Shown here piece after piece: positions 26,963 to 35,039 of a stretch of DNA of 64,000 nucleotides. Made by a program: the position numbers and the translations under genes. Below the pieces are notes generated by a model. It did not search any database and was not told the origin of the DNA. It saw only the letters and a list, made by a program, of their open reading frames with translations. This stretch comes from Paraglaciecola algarum (lineage in GTDB: Bacteria; Pseudomonadota; Gammaproteobacteria; Enterobacterales; Alteromonadaceae). The stretch lies in contig NZ_JAKGAS010000001.1 in assembly GCF_021532655.1 (NCBI RefSeq), positions 310,001 through 374,000 on the forward strand. Reading direction: 5' to 3'. Positions within the stretch are counted from its first letter, which is position 1; each line of letters starts with the position of its first letter.

Positions 26963-27451
26963 ATGTGTGATATTACGCAGGTGACACCTAGACTCAAGAA
27001 AAATCATAAATTTAATATGAAAACACAAGCAGCTTTAGTTCAACCCAATCGATATTATATGAAAATGAATGAACCATCAGACAAATCGTTTAAAAATAGA
27101 CGTAAGACGCCACGAGAAAATGATAGGTTTTTTCAGATAATGGTGGGAGTGAATGTATTAGGTTGGTTCGTGTTTATCGCCGCTCTGTTGGTCTTTCATG
27201 ATGCTAGACCTGAATTTGTTTCTGGGGTGCAAGCATTTTGGGGTGTTGAAGGACGAGAGGAATGGTCTGAAACCCTAAGTATTTATTTGGTGGGATTGCT
27301 TTGTTGCTGTGTCGCAATTAGTGCCGCTGTGTTACTAATGAAACGTAAACGCAATAGACGAGAAAAAGATCAATACGGCATAAACGGTTATGTCTTGATG
27401 TTTATTGCTATCTCTAGCTTAATTATTTTATATTTTGAATTTAATCCATAG
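26963..27451 (+). CDS. Conserved hypothetical membrane protein
   Basis: Not recognised. Up to 162 residues; a basic, hydrophilic N-terminus (NRRKTPRENDRFF), then transmembrane helices near VNVLGWFVFIAALLVF, IYLVGLLCCCVAISAAVLL and GYVLMFIAISSLIILYF. A KRKRNRREK stretch between the last two suggests a cytoplasmic loop. The start is uncertain: ATGs at 26963, 27017, 27059 and 27065 are in frame and none has a good ribosome site. The shorter forms (from MNEPSDKS) are plausible. It is divergent from asnS. Confidence 0.6.
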   Translation: MCDITQVTPRLKKNHKFNMKTQAALVQPNRYYMKMNEPSDKSFKNRRKTPRENDRFFQIMVGVNVLGWFVFIAALLVFHDARPEFVSGVQAFWGVEGREEWSETLSIYLVGLLCCCVAISAAVLLMKRKRNRREKDQYGINGYVLMFIAISSLIILYFEFNP

Positions 27452-27496
27452 AGCCTGCTTGGCATTGGAATTCTTTATGTTAAAACAGGACCTAAT

Positions 27497-28192
27497 TTGA
27501 ACTTGTCGATTAACCCCAATTTTCGTCATCAAATGCTCGAAGTGGGGGCTAAGAAATCTCGGGTTTTTGTGATTGACGATTTCTTAAATGATCTTAAAGC
27601 ATGCACATCATGATGCTAGTTTTCAACTTGAACGGTTAACCTCATATCCAGGAATTAGAGCTAAATTACCTACGAGTTACACCGAACTGGTAGCTGAATT
27701 TTTATTACCTCTTTTTCAAAGAGTAAACAAGTTCCAACAGGGGTAAATTTAACTGTCAAAGCGGGTAAATACTCGCAAATTTCTTTAATAGAAGATGAGT
27801 TAGAAGAGCGACATTGCTTACCTCATTATGACAATACCAACCCTTATTATTTTGCTGTTTTGCATTATATTAATCCAGGGGTGTTTGGTGGTACGTCATT
27901 TTTTCATCATAAACCTACCGGGTTTGAAAGGATTAATCAATCACGAAAACCTCAGTATTTGCAGTCGGTAACTGAATTTTTGCAAGCCCATCCGGGCACT
28001 TTTTATCAACAATATTTTACCAAAGCAGATCTTCAGTTTGATTGCTCAACAACGATTGGTTACCAACAAAATCGACTGTTAGTTTACCCAGGGAGTTTGT
28101 TACATTCTCCAGCCGTTCATCCTACTAAGGATATTAACAGCGATGTAAAAGTGGGGCGTTTGACAGCAAATATGTTTATTGACTTTGAATAA
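27497..28192 (+). pseudogene. DUF6445-like protein, frameshifted
   Basis: Three reading-frame segments form one protein: NLSINPNFRHQMLEVG..VFVIDDFL from TTG 27497 (AGGA 6 nt upstream); then, after a shift near 27595, HHDASFQLERLTSYPGIRAK to QRVNKFQQ; then, after a shift near 27745, VNLTVKAGKYSQISL to HCLPHYDNTNPYYF, LHYINPGVFGGTSFF and GRLTANMFIDFE. The order (VIDDFL, PGIRA, HYDNT, GGTSFFHHKPTGFE, LLVYPGSLLHSP) matches the DUF6445 family as I recall it, of unknown function and often near TBDR/tryptophan-halogenase loci. The 3' end overlaps the MocR gene by 17 nt, convergent. Confidence 0.68.
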
Positions 28193-29654
28193 TCCCAAAA
28201 AGTAATTCTATACCTTTGGCAAATTTATCTTCGTGCATACCCGCATAACCAATACGTATATAACGATCTTGGTTATTTTCGGCTATTAATTGATATTGGC
28301 TTTCATGTTGAATACGGATATTACATTTTTTGGCTTGCTCACTAAGTTGGCTGGCGCTTATCTTGCTATCCGTAACAGTGTTCTGTTTGAGGTTAACCTG
28401 CTTAAGTTTAACCCAAAGAGCCATACCACCATCGGGGATTTCAAATTCAAAACAGCCATAGCTGTGTAATAGACTGATAGCATGATCTCTACGATGTAAA
28501 TTGGTCCGAGTGATCCGCCTCAAGTGACGTTCAAATCCTCCGTCCTGCATCCACTTAGCTAAAGCAGATTGCATTAATACGTTACTTTTGTGGCAAATTA
28601 ATAACCTGTATTCAGTGATGGCCTTAGCTAATTTTTTATTAACAGCGACTAAGCCGATTCTAGCCCCTGGAAACATAATTTTTGAAAAGGTAGACATATA
28701 GATAACCAGTTGTTGCGGATCTTCAGATGCCATTGGTGGCAACGGTTGGCATCGATAATGAAATTCATGATCGTAATCGTCTTCGATAATAGGGATCTTA
28801 TGTTGACAGGCTAGTTGATATATTTTCATTCGACGGGAGACTGATAATGTAACTGCAGTGGGGTATTGGTGCAGTGGGGTTAGATAGATTAACCGAATAT
28901 TACCTTGGCTAATTTTTACAGCTAAGTCTTCTGGTAACAAGCCTTGTTCATCTTGTTGAATGCAAACTAATTCAGCACCTGCGTTTTTAAAAATTGACAT
29001 GGCCGGAGGATAATTAATACCTTCAACAGCTACTTTGTCCCCTGGTTTTAGTAACAGTTGAGCAAGGATATACATGGCTTCTTGTGAGCCATTGGTAACA
29101 ACCACTTCTCGATTGGTTATGGCTCTAGATTTTCGTAAATATATTTTTATTTGTTCAATTAGCTCTGGTGTACCTGCACTTTCGCCATAAGACAATTGTG
29201 ATGTTTGCGGGCGAGCTAACACGGCAGACATATGCCGTTTGAATTCATTAAATGGAAATAACGATAGGTCCGGCTGGCCACCTGAAAAATTATAAGTGAA
29301 TTGTTCCGCTGGATAGTCCGTAAGCTTGATCCCATTCCTAACTAATCTAAAATCAAAAGATCTTTGCCGAGTTGTAACATTTGAACTGGATTGGCTTTGT
29401 TCAATTGGCAGATTAGCCACCACTGTATAACCCACTCTTTGTTTAGACTCTATCCAGCCCTCGGCAATTAACTCGGCAAAGGCTTTCATCACTGTATGGC
29501 GGTTAATGTGCATATCTTGGCTAATAGACTTTACCGAAGGGAGATTATCTTTAGCCAATAACTTGCCGTTTCTTATGGTATTTCTAATCGCCTCTGCCAA
29601 CTGCAAATATTTTGGTATATCTGAGTTTGTATTATTTGATTCAAATATAGTCAC
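28176..29654 (-). CDS. MocR/PdxR-type GntR regulator with aminotransferase domain
   Basis: A 492-residue transcription factor. The N-terminal winged helix (about 12-80) includes LPSVKSISQDMHINRHTV. A linker and a fold-type I aminotransferase domain bind PLP: VTNGSQEAMY, IEDDYDHEFHY (Asp that contacts the pyridine nitrogen) and the Schiff-base Lys in STFSKIMFPGARIG. Such proteins sense PLP or an amino-compound and usually control a divergent gene, here the GNAT at 29758. The start is a GTG at 29654. The intergenic spacer has an inverted repeat suitable as the operator. Confidence 0.93.
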   Translation of the reverse strand: MTIFESNNTNSDIPKYLQLAEAIRNTIRNGKLLAKDNLPSVKSISQDMHINRHTVMKAFAELIAEGWIESKQRVGYTVVANLPIEQSQSSSNVTTRQRSFDFRLVRNGIKLTDYPAEQFTYNFSGGQPDLSLFPFNEFKRHMSAVLARPQTSQLSYGESAGTPELIEQIKIYLRKSRAITNREVVVTNGSQEAMYILAQLLLKPGDKVAVEGINYPPAMSIFKNAGAELVCIQQDEQGLLPEDLAVKISQGNIRLIYLTPLHQYPTAVTLSVSRRMKIYQLACQHKIPIIEDDYDHEFHYRCQPLPPMASEDPQQLVIYMSTFSKIMFPGARIGLVAVNKKLAKAITEYRLLICHKSNVLMQSALAKWMQDGGFERHLRRITRTNLHRRDHAISLLHSYGCFEFEIPDGGMALWVKLKQVNLKQNTVTDSKISASQLSEQAKKCNIRIQHESQYQLIAENNQDRYIRIGYAGMHEDKFAKGIELLFGIIQSQ

Positions 29655-29697
29655 TGGTCTATCATTATATTTAAATGTGGTTGTTTACGTTAGACCA
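29655..29697. promoter_or_regulatory. Inverted repeat in the MocR/GNAT divergent spacer
   Basis: TGGTCTA at 29655-29661 and TAGACCA at 29691-29697 are perfect inverted half-sites 29 nt apart, directly upstream of the MocR gene. MocR proteins bind repeated boxes in such divergent spacers, so this is the best candidate site. Confidence 0.5.
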
Positions 29698-29757
29698 TAA
29701 AATACAGATAGTAAACCTACTTATTGATTTGTTACAACAGTTAAGTAGGGGAAAACA

Positions 29758-30396
29758 ATGAATGATTTAAGAGAAGTTGCTTTAGAAGAAGTTGCTTTAG
29801 AAGAAGGTGTCTTAGAAGAAATTACTTTAGAAGACGGCTATGTGGCTTTAGAACCTATGACACAAGGTAGAACAAAAGATCTGTATGAGGCCGGAAGAGA
29901 TCTAGCTATCTGGAAGTGGACCACCTCAAATTATTGTTCGTCTATGGCTGCCACTGAAACTTGGGTAAATACTTGTTTGCGTAATTTTGCAAACGCAGAG
30001 CAGCAACCATTTGTTATTGTAGATAAAAGGTTAAACAAGGTTGTTGGCTCAACGAGTTACCTGAATATTGCATTGCAACATAAAGTCATTGAAGTGGGTT
30101 ATACCTTTTTAAATCCGAGGGCTCAACGTACTTATATAAACAGGCGATGCAAACTTCTATTGTTAACTCATGCTTTTGAAACATTAAAGTTAAATAGGGT
30201 TGCATTACAAACCCATGAAAAAAACCAGCAATCTAGGCGGGCCATATTAGGTATTGGTGCCAAGTTTGAAGGCATCCATCGTTATGCCCGTATTCAACAT
30301 GATGGAAGCATTCGAAACAGTGCGTTTTATTCTATTATTAAATCCGAATGGCCCGCAGTGAAACAGGCCCTAAAGCAAAAGGTAAACAAACCTTAG
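29758..30396 (+). CDS. GNAT family N-acetyltransferase
   Basis: A 212-residue acetyltransferase of the RimJ/RimL-like type. After an unusual repeat-rich N-terminus, the domain starts at YVALEPMTQGR and shows VVGSTSYL, VIEVGYTFLNP and a C-terminal NRVALQTHEKNQQSRRAI block that resembles the acetyl-CoA binding and last strands of the fold. AGGGG precedes the ATG by about 7 nt. Divergent from a MocR regulator, which probably controls it. The substrate is unknown; an amine or amino acid is the guess given its regulator. Confidence 0.87.
   Translation: MNDLREVALEEVALEEGVLEEITLEDGYVALEPMTQGRTKDLYEAGRDLAIWKWTTSNYCSSMAATETWVNTCLRNFANAEQQPFVIVDKRLNKVVGSTSYLNIALQHKVIEVGYTFLNPRAQRTYINRRCKLLLLTHAFETLKLNRVALQTHEKNQQSRRAILGIGAKFEGIHRYARIQHDGSIRNSAFYSIIKSEWPAVKQALKQKVNKP
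29773..29832 (+). repeat. Four 15-bp tandem units at the 5' end of the GNAT gene
   Basis: Consecutive codon blocks encode EVALE, EVALE, EGVLE, EITLE. The first two units are identical and the others diverged. It adds an acidic extension before the acetyltransferase fold. A slippage-prone coding repeat. Confidence 0.75.
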
Positions 30397-30554
30397 GAAG
30401 TGAGTCATATTTGTATCGAAACAATATAGCTAAATATGAATCTGAGTTGTTAAATCAAGACAGTATCGTGGCTCCTGATCATATCGATAAACTTTCAGCA
30501 GCTATTGTTGGATTCAAAATTGAGTTAACTGATTGGCAAGGCGATGAAAAGTGA
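30348..30554 (+). CDS. Possible small hypothetical protein
   Basis: A 68-codon frame that overlaps the end of the GNAT gene by 49 nt. Its second half (YRNNIAKYESELLNQDSIVAP...ELTDWQGDEK) has the composition of a real soluble protein, but the first part may be only antiparallel reading of the GNAT tail and the true start may lie later. No family recognised. It could be a remnant, as the region to 30721 is otherwise empty. Confidence 0.3.
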   Translation: MARSETGPKAKGKQTLGSESYLYRNNIAKYESELLNQDSIVAPDHIDKLSAAIVGFKIELTDWQGDEK

Positions 30555-30721
30555 GGACAGTATAAAAGTATCTTAGCGCAAAAGTAGGTGTATGCTAAGT
30601 TGAGTCAATCTAACACTGCTGATGAAAACTTATTGGCTAAATATATGTTAAAGCGTAATCTTGGAGTTGGCACAAATAGTTGATATCGATTTTGCTGGTA
30701 ACATGAGAAAAAGGTAGGCTT

Positions 30722-31255
30722 ATGGATCAAAAATTCAGACTGTTAATTGAGTTAGGGGCCGGAGAGTTTGAACATGCCCAAACATATTTAATTGAGTACC
30801 TTGAAAGTACTCGGTGTATGTTGAAGTCATGGATCGCATCAGAAATAATGCAGGACGCAGGTTTATATCATCTAGCTTATGATATTAATGCTACTGATAG
30901 TAAATTGTTTGATGAGGCTAGACGCAAACAAGTGGCGGCAATTGTAGGGGCTAAGGCTGAGTCTATCATTTATCACTACTGCGCATGTGATTGGGGAGGT
31001 TTTTTAACCCATACAAGCCAAGAGCAAGAGCCTATTTTTTATGATCGATATACTGCACGCCATTTCAAGATTGACTCTGAGCTTGTACACAACTTGTGTG
31101 AACTGAAGGCTGCAATTGAAATTAATAGGGTTTTACATCACCCGAGTTCGATACAAAAGAATAGTGAAAGATTAAAAATATTGTTTGGTCAGATACAGGA
31201 GCAGCTTAGTGCCCCCGCGCAAAGAAAAATTAACCAAGTATTGAGTGATAATTAG
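30722..31255 (+). CDS. DUF6817-like protein
   Basis: 177 residues. The central part HAQTYLIEYLESTRCMLKSW..DAGLYHLAYDI..AAIVGAKAESIIYHYCACDW fits the HD-like DUF6817 pattern (a His-containing lead, AGLYH, and a VGAKAE segment). The biochemical function is not established. No signal or membrane segments. GGTAGG lies just before the ATG. It is convergent with the next gene. Confidence 0.65.
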   Translation: MDQKFRLLIELGAGEFEHAQTYLIEYLESTRCMLKSWIASEIMQDAGLYHLAYDINATDSKLFDEARRKQVAAIVGAKAESIIYHYCACDWGGFLTHTSQEQEPIFYDRYTARHFKIDSELVHNLCELKAAIEINRVLHHPSSIQKNSERLKILFGQIQEQLSAPAQRKINQVLSDN

Positions 31256-31266
31256 GGCAAGGGGCT

Positions 31267-31848
31267 CTATGTATTTTCACCAATTGTATTGTTAGTAGTA
31301 AGACTTTTAAAACGGCCTTCCATCACAAATAATGTGATTAAATAAATGCCAACAATAATGAAAGGAATAGTTACAAATCTGTTATCTGGGAAGGAAAACC
31401 AAAAGGTTAAAACCAAGACGGTGCGTGAGATTGTATGGAAGTATCCAACCCAATGTTGCACCGCCCAAGACCATGGCATCCACATTAACCCGGTTAAAAT
31501 ACCAACGGTAAGTGGTATCGAAGTGTAATCTTGTAGTGAAAATGGGATGGCAATAGCAAATACCAACATTGACATGACAAGACCTACCGTAAAAACGTGA
31601 CTAAAAGCGTTGTTGGGTGTTTTCTTATTGAAAAAATCCTCTCCGGTTAGCTTTGAAATGGCCATTCCCAAATAAACTATGCTGCCACACCCAATCCACA
31701 CCGACCAAATTTGCCACTCAATTGGCATTGTTAAACCTATTAGGCCAATTAAAGCCCAAATGATTGTGCCGGCGATAGGCATAGCAATAAATCGTTTTTG
31801 GGCAAAAGCAACACGTTGTTGTTCAAGTGTAAGTATTGAATTATTCAT
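31267..31848 (-). CDS. Integral membrane protein (DUF7010-like)
   Basis: 193 residues with about five to six hydrophobic helices. Start LTLEQQRVAFAQKRF is amphipathic; then AGTIIWALIGLIGLT, WIGCGSIVYLGMAI, TVGLVMSMLVFAIAIPF, TVGILTGLMWMPWSW with the adjacent QHWVGYFHTISRT, and a last IPFIIVGIYLITLFV. The WMPWSW..HWVGYFH block resembles DUF7010; that name is from memory. Function unknown. A perfect 16-bp palindrome lies 83 nt upstream of the start. Confidence 0.65.
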   Translation of the reverse strand: MNNSILTLEQQRVAFAQKRFIAMPIAGTIIWALIGLIGLTMPIEWQIWSVWIGCGSIVYLGMAISKLTGEDFFNKKTPNNAFSHVFTVGLVMSMLVFAIAIPFSLQDYTSIPLTVGILTGLMWMPWSWAVQHWVGYFHTISRTVLVLTFWFSFPDNRFVTIPFIIVGIYLITLFVMEGRFKSLTTNNTIGENT

Positions 31849-31930
31849 TTTAACCTCAGTTGATTGTTAACTTGGGATTATCTTATTCAATACTTCTTGA
31901 ATATCTCAGTGCATTAGGTCATTAATTTGA

Positions 31931-31946
31931 GGTGACAATTGTCACC
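31931..31946. promoter_or_regulatory. 16-bp perfect palindrome
   Basis: GGTGACAATTGTCACC reads the same on both strands. It lies upstream of the membrane protein gene and downstream of the cysteine synthase gene. Candidate binding site for a dimeric regulator of the membrane protein gene. Confidence 0.45.
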
Positions 31947-31995
31947 AATTACCTTCACCACTTATCTATTGTAGGATATCGATTGCTCGTCAGAA

Positions 31996-33009
31996 TCAAT
32001 TTTCAAACAACTCAGTACTAAAATAACGTTCGGCAGAATCCGCAAATATAGTCACGATATTTTTATCTTTGTTTTCTAATCGTCTGCCTACTTGAATCGC
32101 TGCATAAGCAGCAGCGCCTGAGGAAATCCCCACGGGGAGAGCTTCTACAAGGGCTAAGTTTCTAGCGTGATTAACAGCTTCAACGTCATCAACTGTGATG
32201 ATTTCGTCGATTAAATCTAAGCTGAGTACCTCTGGTATATGACCAGAACTTAGTCCCTGTATTTTGTGTACACCGGCTTCTCCTTTACTTAATACAGGAC
32301 AAGATGCCGGTTCAACAGCGATTATTTTTATATTTGGGTTTCTAACTTTTAAGGCTTTGGCTATACCAGTAATAGTGCCGCCTGTCCCGACACCTGCAAT
32401 GAAAATATCTATATTGCCATTGGTATCACGCCAAATTTCTTGAGCGGTACTATTAAAATGCATATCCGGATTAGCTTGGTTGGCGAACTGATCAAGCATA
32501 ACCGCATTGGGGTTTTGGCTGACTAATTCAGCTGCTTTGTCTATCGCCCCTTTGGTGCCTAGTTCTTTAGGTGTGATGACGACATTCGCGCCATAATGTT
32601 TAATTAGCTTTTGTCTTTCAATAGACATATGTTCTGGGATCACTATTGTCAGCTTGATGTTTTTCATGGCGCAGATCCACGCGCAAGCTACCCCATTGTT
32701 ACCAGACGTGGGTTCTATTATTTCTGTTTTATCATTAAATTTCTTAGAGTTAACTAAAGCTTCAATCATAGCCAGAGCTGGGCGATCTTTGATTGAACCC
32801 GCAGGATTAAAATATTCTATTTTAGCTAAAATATTGGCTTGAACAGCAAAGCTACGTTTTAGTAGACTGAGTCGAACCAAAGGCGTGTTACCAACCGTTT
32901 GTAAGATGTTGTCGTAAATTTTTGTTGGTGGTTTACCAACAAACTTTAGGTCGCAGTCTTGGTTTCTAGGTTCTAATACTGGATCTTGCTTGTTTATCAG
33001 CTCGTTCAT
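31996..33009 (-). CDS. Cysteine synthase (O-acetylserine sulfhydrylase type)
   Basis: A PLP fold-type II enzyme of 337 residues that makes cysteine from O-acetylserine and sulfide, or runs related beta-replacement reactions. The Schiff-base lysine is in NPAGSIKDRPA, followed by EPTSGNNGVA (substrate loop TSGNNG), GVGTGGTITG (phosphate clamp) and PVGISSGAA. The ATG at 33009 (MNELINKQ) is taken as the start; a GTG at 33084 would add 25 residues that look like non-coding leader. It is divergent from a DecR-like regulator that in E. coli answers to cysteine, which supports a role in cysteine balance. Confidence 0.88.
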   Translation of the reverse strand: MNELINKQDPVLEPRNQDCDLKFVGKPPTKIYDNILQTVGNTPLVRLSLLKRSFAVQANILAKIEYFNPAGSIKDRPALAMIEALVNSKKFNDKTEIIEPTSGNNGVACAWICAMKNIKLTIVIPEHMSIERQKLIKHYGANVVITPKELGTKGAIDKAAELVSQNPNAVMLDQFANQANPDMHFNSTAQEIWRDTNGNIDIFIAGVGTGGTITGIAKALKVRNPNIKIIAVEPASCPVLSKGEAGVHKIQGLSSGHIPEVLSLDLIDEIITVDDVEAVNHARNLALVEALPVGISSGAAAYAAIQVGRRLENKDKNIVTIFADSAERYFSTELFEN

Positions 33010-33146
33010 CTGTTTGTTTGCTCTAGATAATTTATATGGGTAACAGTGTGACAAAACGGTTAGGAAATATTTTTTGAAATACACTCTATTTTGTCGGTAT
33101 GCTAGAATTTATTTCTAATATAGTTAAATTATTGGAAATAATTACC

Positions 33147-33602
33147 ATGGATAGATTGGACGTTGAAATTCTTCGGTTATTACAACAAGATTCCACACAA
33201 TCTGTTGCTGAAATAGCAGAGAAAGTCGGATTGAGCACAACGCCGTGTTGGCGGCGAATTCAAACCTTAGAAAAGCAGCAAGTGATTGATAAGCGGGTAG
33301 CGCTTTTAAACGCCGACAAATTGGGTTTAAACTTGACTGTGTTTGTACAAGTTAAAGCGGCCAAACATGATGTGGTTTGGTTAAATCAATTTGCGGAACA
33401 TGCAAAAAATATTGAACAAATTGTCGAATTTTATCGAATGAGTGGCGAATATGACTATATGTTGAAAGTAGTGGTAGCAGACATGCAAGCCTTTGATGTA
33501 TTTTATAAAAGGTTAGTGACAGGGATTGATTTATCAGATGTCACCTCAAGCTTCGCGATGGAACAAATTAAATATACAACGGCCTTGCCCGTTATTAGTT
33601 AG
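33147..33602 (+). CDS. decR: DecR-like Lrp/AsnC-family regulator
   Basis: A 151-residue Lrp/AsnC transcription factor. N-terminal HTH (LDVEILRLLQQD..SVAEIAEKVGLSTTPCWRRI) with a Cys in the recognition helix, then a RAM effector domain. The C-terminal DVTSSFAMEQIKYTTALP is almost the same as E. coli DecR (YbaO), which senses excess cysteine and activates a cysteine-detoxifying desulfidase. ATG 33147 (MDRLDVEI) is preferred over 33099. The 137-nt spacer to the cysteine synthase is the likely target, with several GAAATA-type boxes there. The transporter gene follows after 21 nt. Confidence 0.87.
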   Translation: MDRLDVEILRLLQQDSTQSVAEIAEKVGLSTTPCWRRIQTLEKQQVIDKRVALLNADKLGLNLTVFVQVKAAKHDVVWLNQFAEHAKNIEQIVEFYRMSGEYDYMLKVVVADMQAFDVFYKRLVTGIDLSDVTSSFAMEQIKYTTALPVIS

Positions 33603-33623
33603 TGTTACAATTTAAGGGTTTTC

Positions 33624-34997
33624 ATGCATTGGTATTCAATATTACCTCCTCTTATCGCCATAGTAGTGGTTTTTTGGCGCAAAGAAGTGATCCTAGCTTT
33701 AGTGCTGGCTATTTTTTCTTCAGAATTATTATTGGCTTTTCAAAATGAAACTGAAGTTTTATTTACTGCCTCAATTGGTTCAATTGAACGGGTGATTAGC
33801 ATAGTCACTTCTGCCGGCAATAGTCGCATTCTCATTTTCAGTGTGTTAATTGGTGCCTTATTAGCTTACATGCGCCATTCTGGTGGGGTAACCGCAACAG
33901 TTGAAATGTTAATCAATAAAGGCATTGCTAATTCTAAAAAACGAGTAGGTTTACTCACCATGTTTACCGGCGTTGTGGTTTTTATTGAATCCAATTTAAG
34001 TGTGTTGGCTTCGGGGATTTTAGCCCGTGGATTATTTGATAAATTCAAAATGAGCCGAGCTCGTTTAGCTTATGTGATTGACAGTACTAGTGCGCCTATC
34101 TGTATTTTAATTTTATTAAATGGATGGGGCGCATTTATATTAGCTTTATTGAGTCAATATGACCTAGAACAAAGTGCGGTGTCGGTGTTGTGGGGAACCG
34201 TGCCTCTTAATTTTTATGCGATTATTGCCTTGTTGCTTGTGCTTTACACTATATTTAGTGACAAATTACATGGGCCAATGAAACAAGTTGAACTTGATTT
34301 ACCTTTGTTAGAATCTGAACAAACTGCTGTAAAAGGCACGAAAGCCCGTTTTATGTTACTGCCGTTAGCCAGTATGATTTTCGGTATGATAGGGTTTATG
34401 TTTTACACTGGCAATGGCGACCTAACTAAAGGCAGTGGTAGTCAGTCGGTATTGTATGCCACTTTATTAGCCTTATTTGTGGCCTATATTTTATTGCTTT
34501 TGTCTAAGCGTTTTTCACACCAAGAACTGGTTGATACTGGTTTTAAGGGAATGGGCGAGATATTACCTTTAGTCACTATCGTGTTGTTTTCGTTAACATT
34601 AGGCGCAAGTTTAAAGGAGTTGGGTACAGGTGTGTTTGTTGCCAATATTGTAGGTGCTTATTTGCCATTGGTATTAGTCGTTCCTACCTTATTTCTGGCT
34701 GGGGCGGTTATGTCTTTTACCACAGGTACATCTTGGGGGACTTTTGCTATTTTGATCCCCATAGGTGTGCCTTTAATTCAAGCTCTAGGTTTACCTCCTT
34801 CTTTAGTTTTAGCGGCTATTTTAGGTGGGGGCATATTTGGTGATCATTGTTCGCCAATCTCCGACACTACTGCTGTGTCGTCTATTGCGTCTGGTTGTGA
34901 CTTATTGACTCACGTCAGGACTCAAATGCCCTATGCACTAGTGGGTGGAGCGATAGCGTTTGTTTGTTATTTTGTTGCTAGTTTATTAATGATTTAG
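33624..34997 (+). CDS. NhaC-family Na+/H+ antiporter or amino-acid transporter
   Basis: A 457-residue inner-membrane carrier with about 11-12 helices. Family features: STSAPICILILLNGWGAFI mid-protein, SFTTGTSWGTFAILIPIGVPL, and GGGIFGDHCSPISDTTAVSSIAS with the conserved Asp/His motif. The NhaC superfamily includes Na+/H+ antiporters and some amino-acid carriers. It follows a cysteine regulator by 21 nt and precedes a gamma-glutamyltransferase, so transport of a sulfur amino acid or dipeptide is a reasonable guess (inference). Confidence 0.85.
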   Translation: MHWYSILPPLIAIVVVFWRKEVILALVLAIFSSELLLAFQNETEVLFTASIGSIERVISIVTSAGNSRILIFSVLIGALLAYMRHSGGVTATVEMLINKGIANSKKRVGLLTMFTGVVVFIESNLSVLASGILARGLFDKFKMSRARLAYVIDSTSAPICILILLNGWGAFILALLSQYDLEQSAVSVLWGTVPLNFYAIIALLLVLYTIFSDKLHGPMKQVELDLPLLESEQTAVKGTKARFMLLPLASMIFGMIGFMFYTGNGDLTKGSGSQSVLYATLLALFVAYILLLLSKRFSHQELVDTGFKGMGEILPLVTIVLFSLTLGASLKELGTGVFVANIVGAYLPLVLVVPTLFLAGAVMSFTTGTSWGTFAILIPIGVPLIQALGLPPSLVLAAILGGGIFGDHCSPISDTTAVSSIASGCDLLTHVRTQMPYALVGGAIAFVCYFVASLLMI

Positions 34998-35039
34998 TTT
35001 TTTAATTGGTTTAGCTTTTTAACTAAATACGGATGTAGA

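Noticed and set aside
27451..27480. GAGCCTGCTTGGC after the 26963-27451 gene as a third MITE end
   Set aside because: Only the first seven to eight bases agree with the MITE tip, and no matching second end was found.
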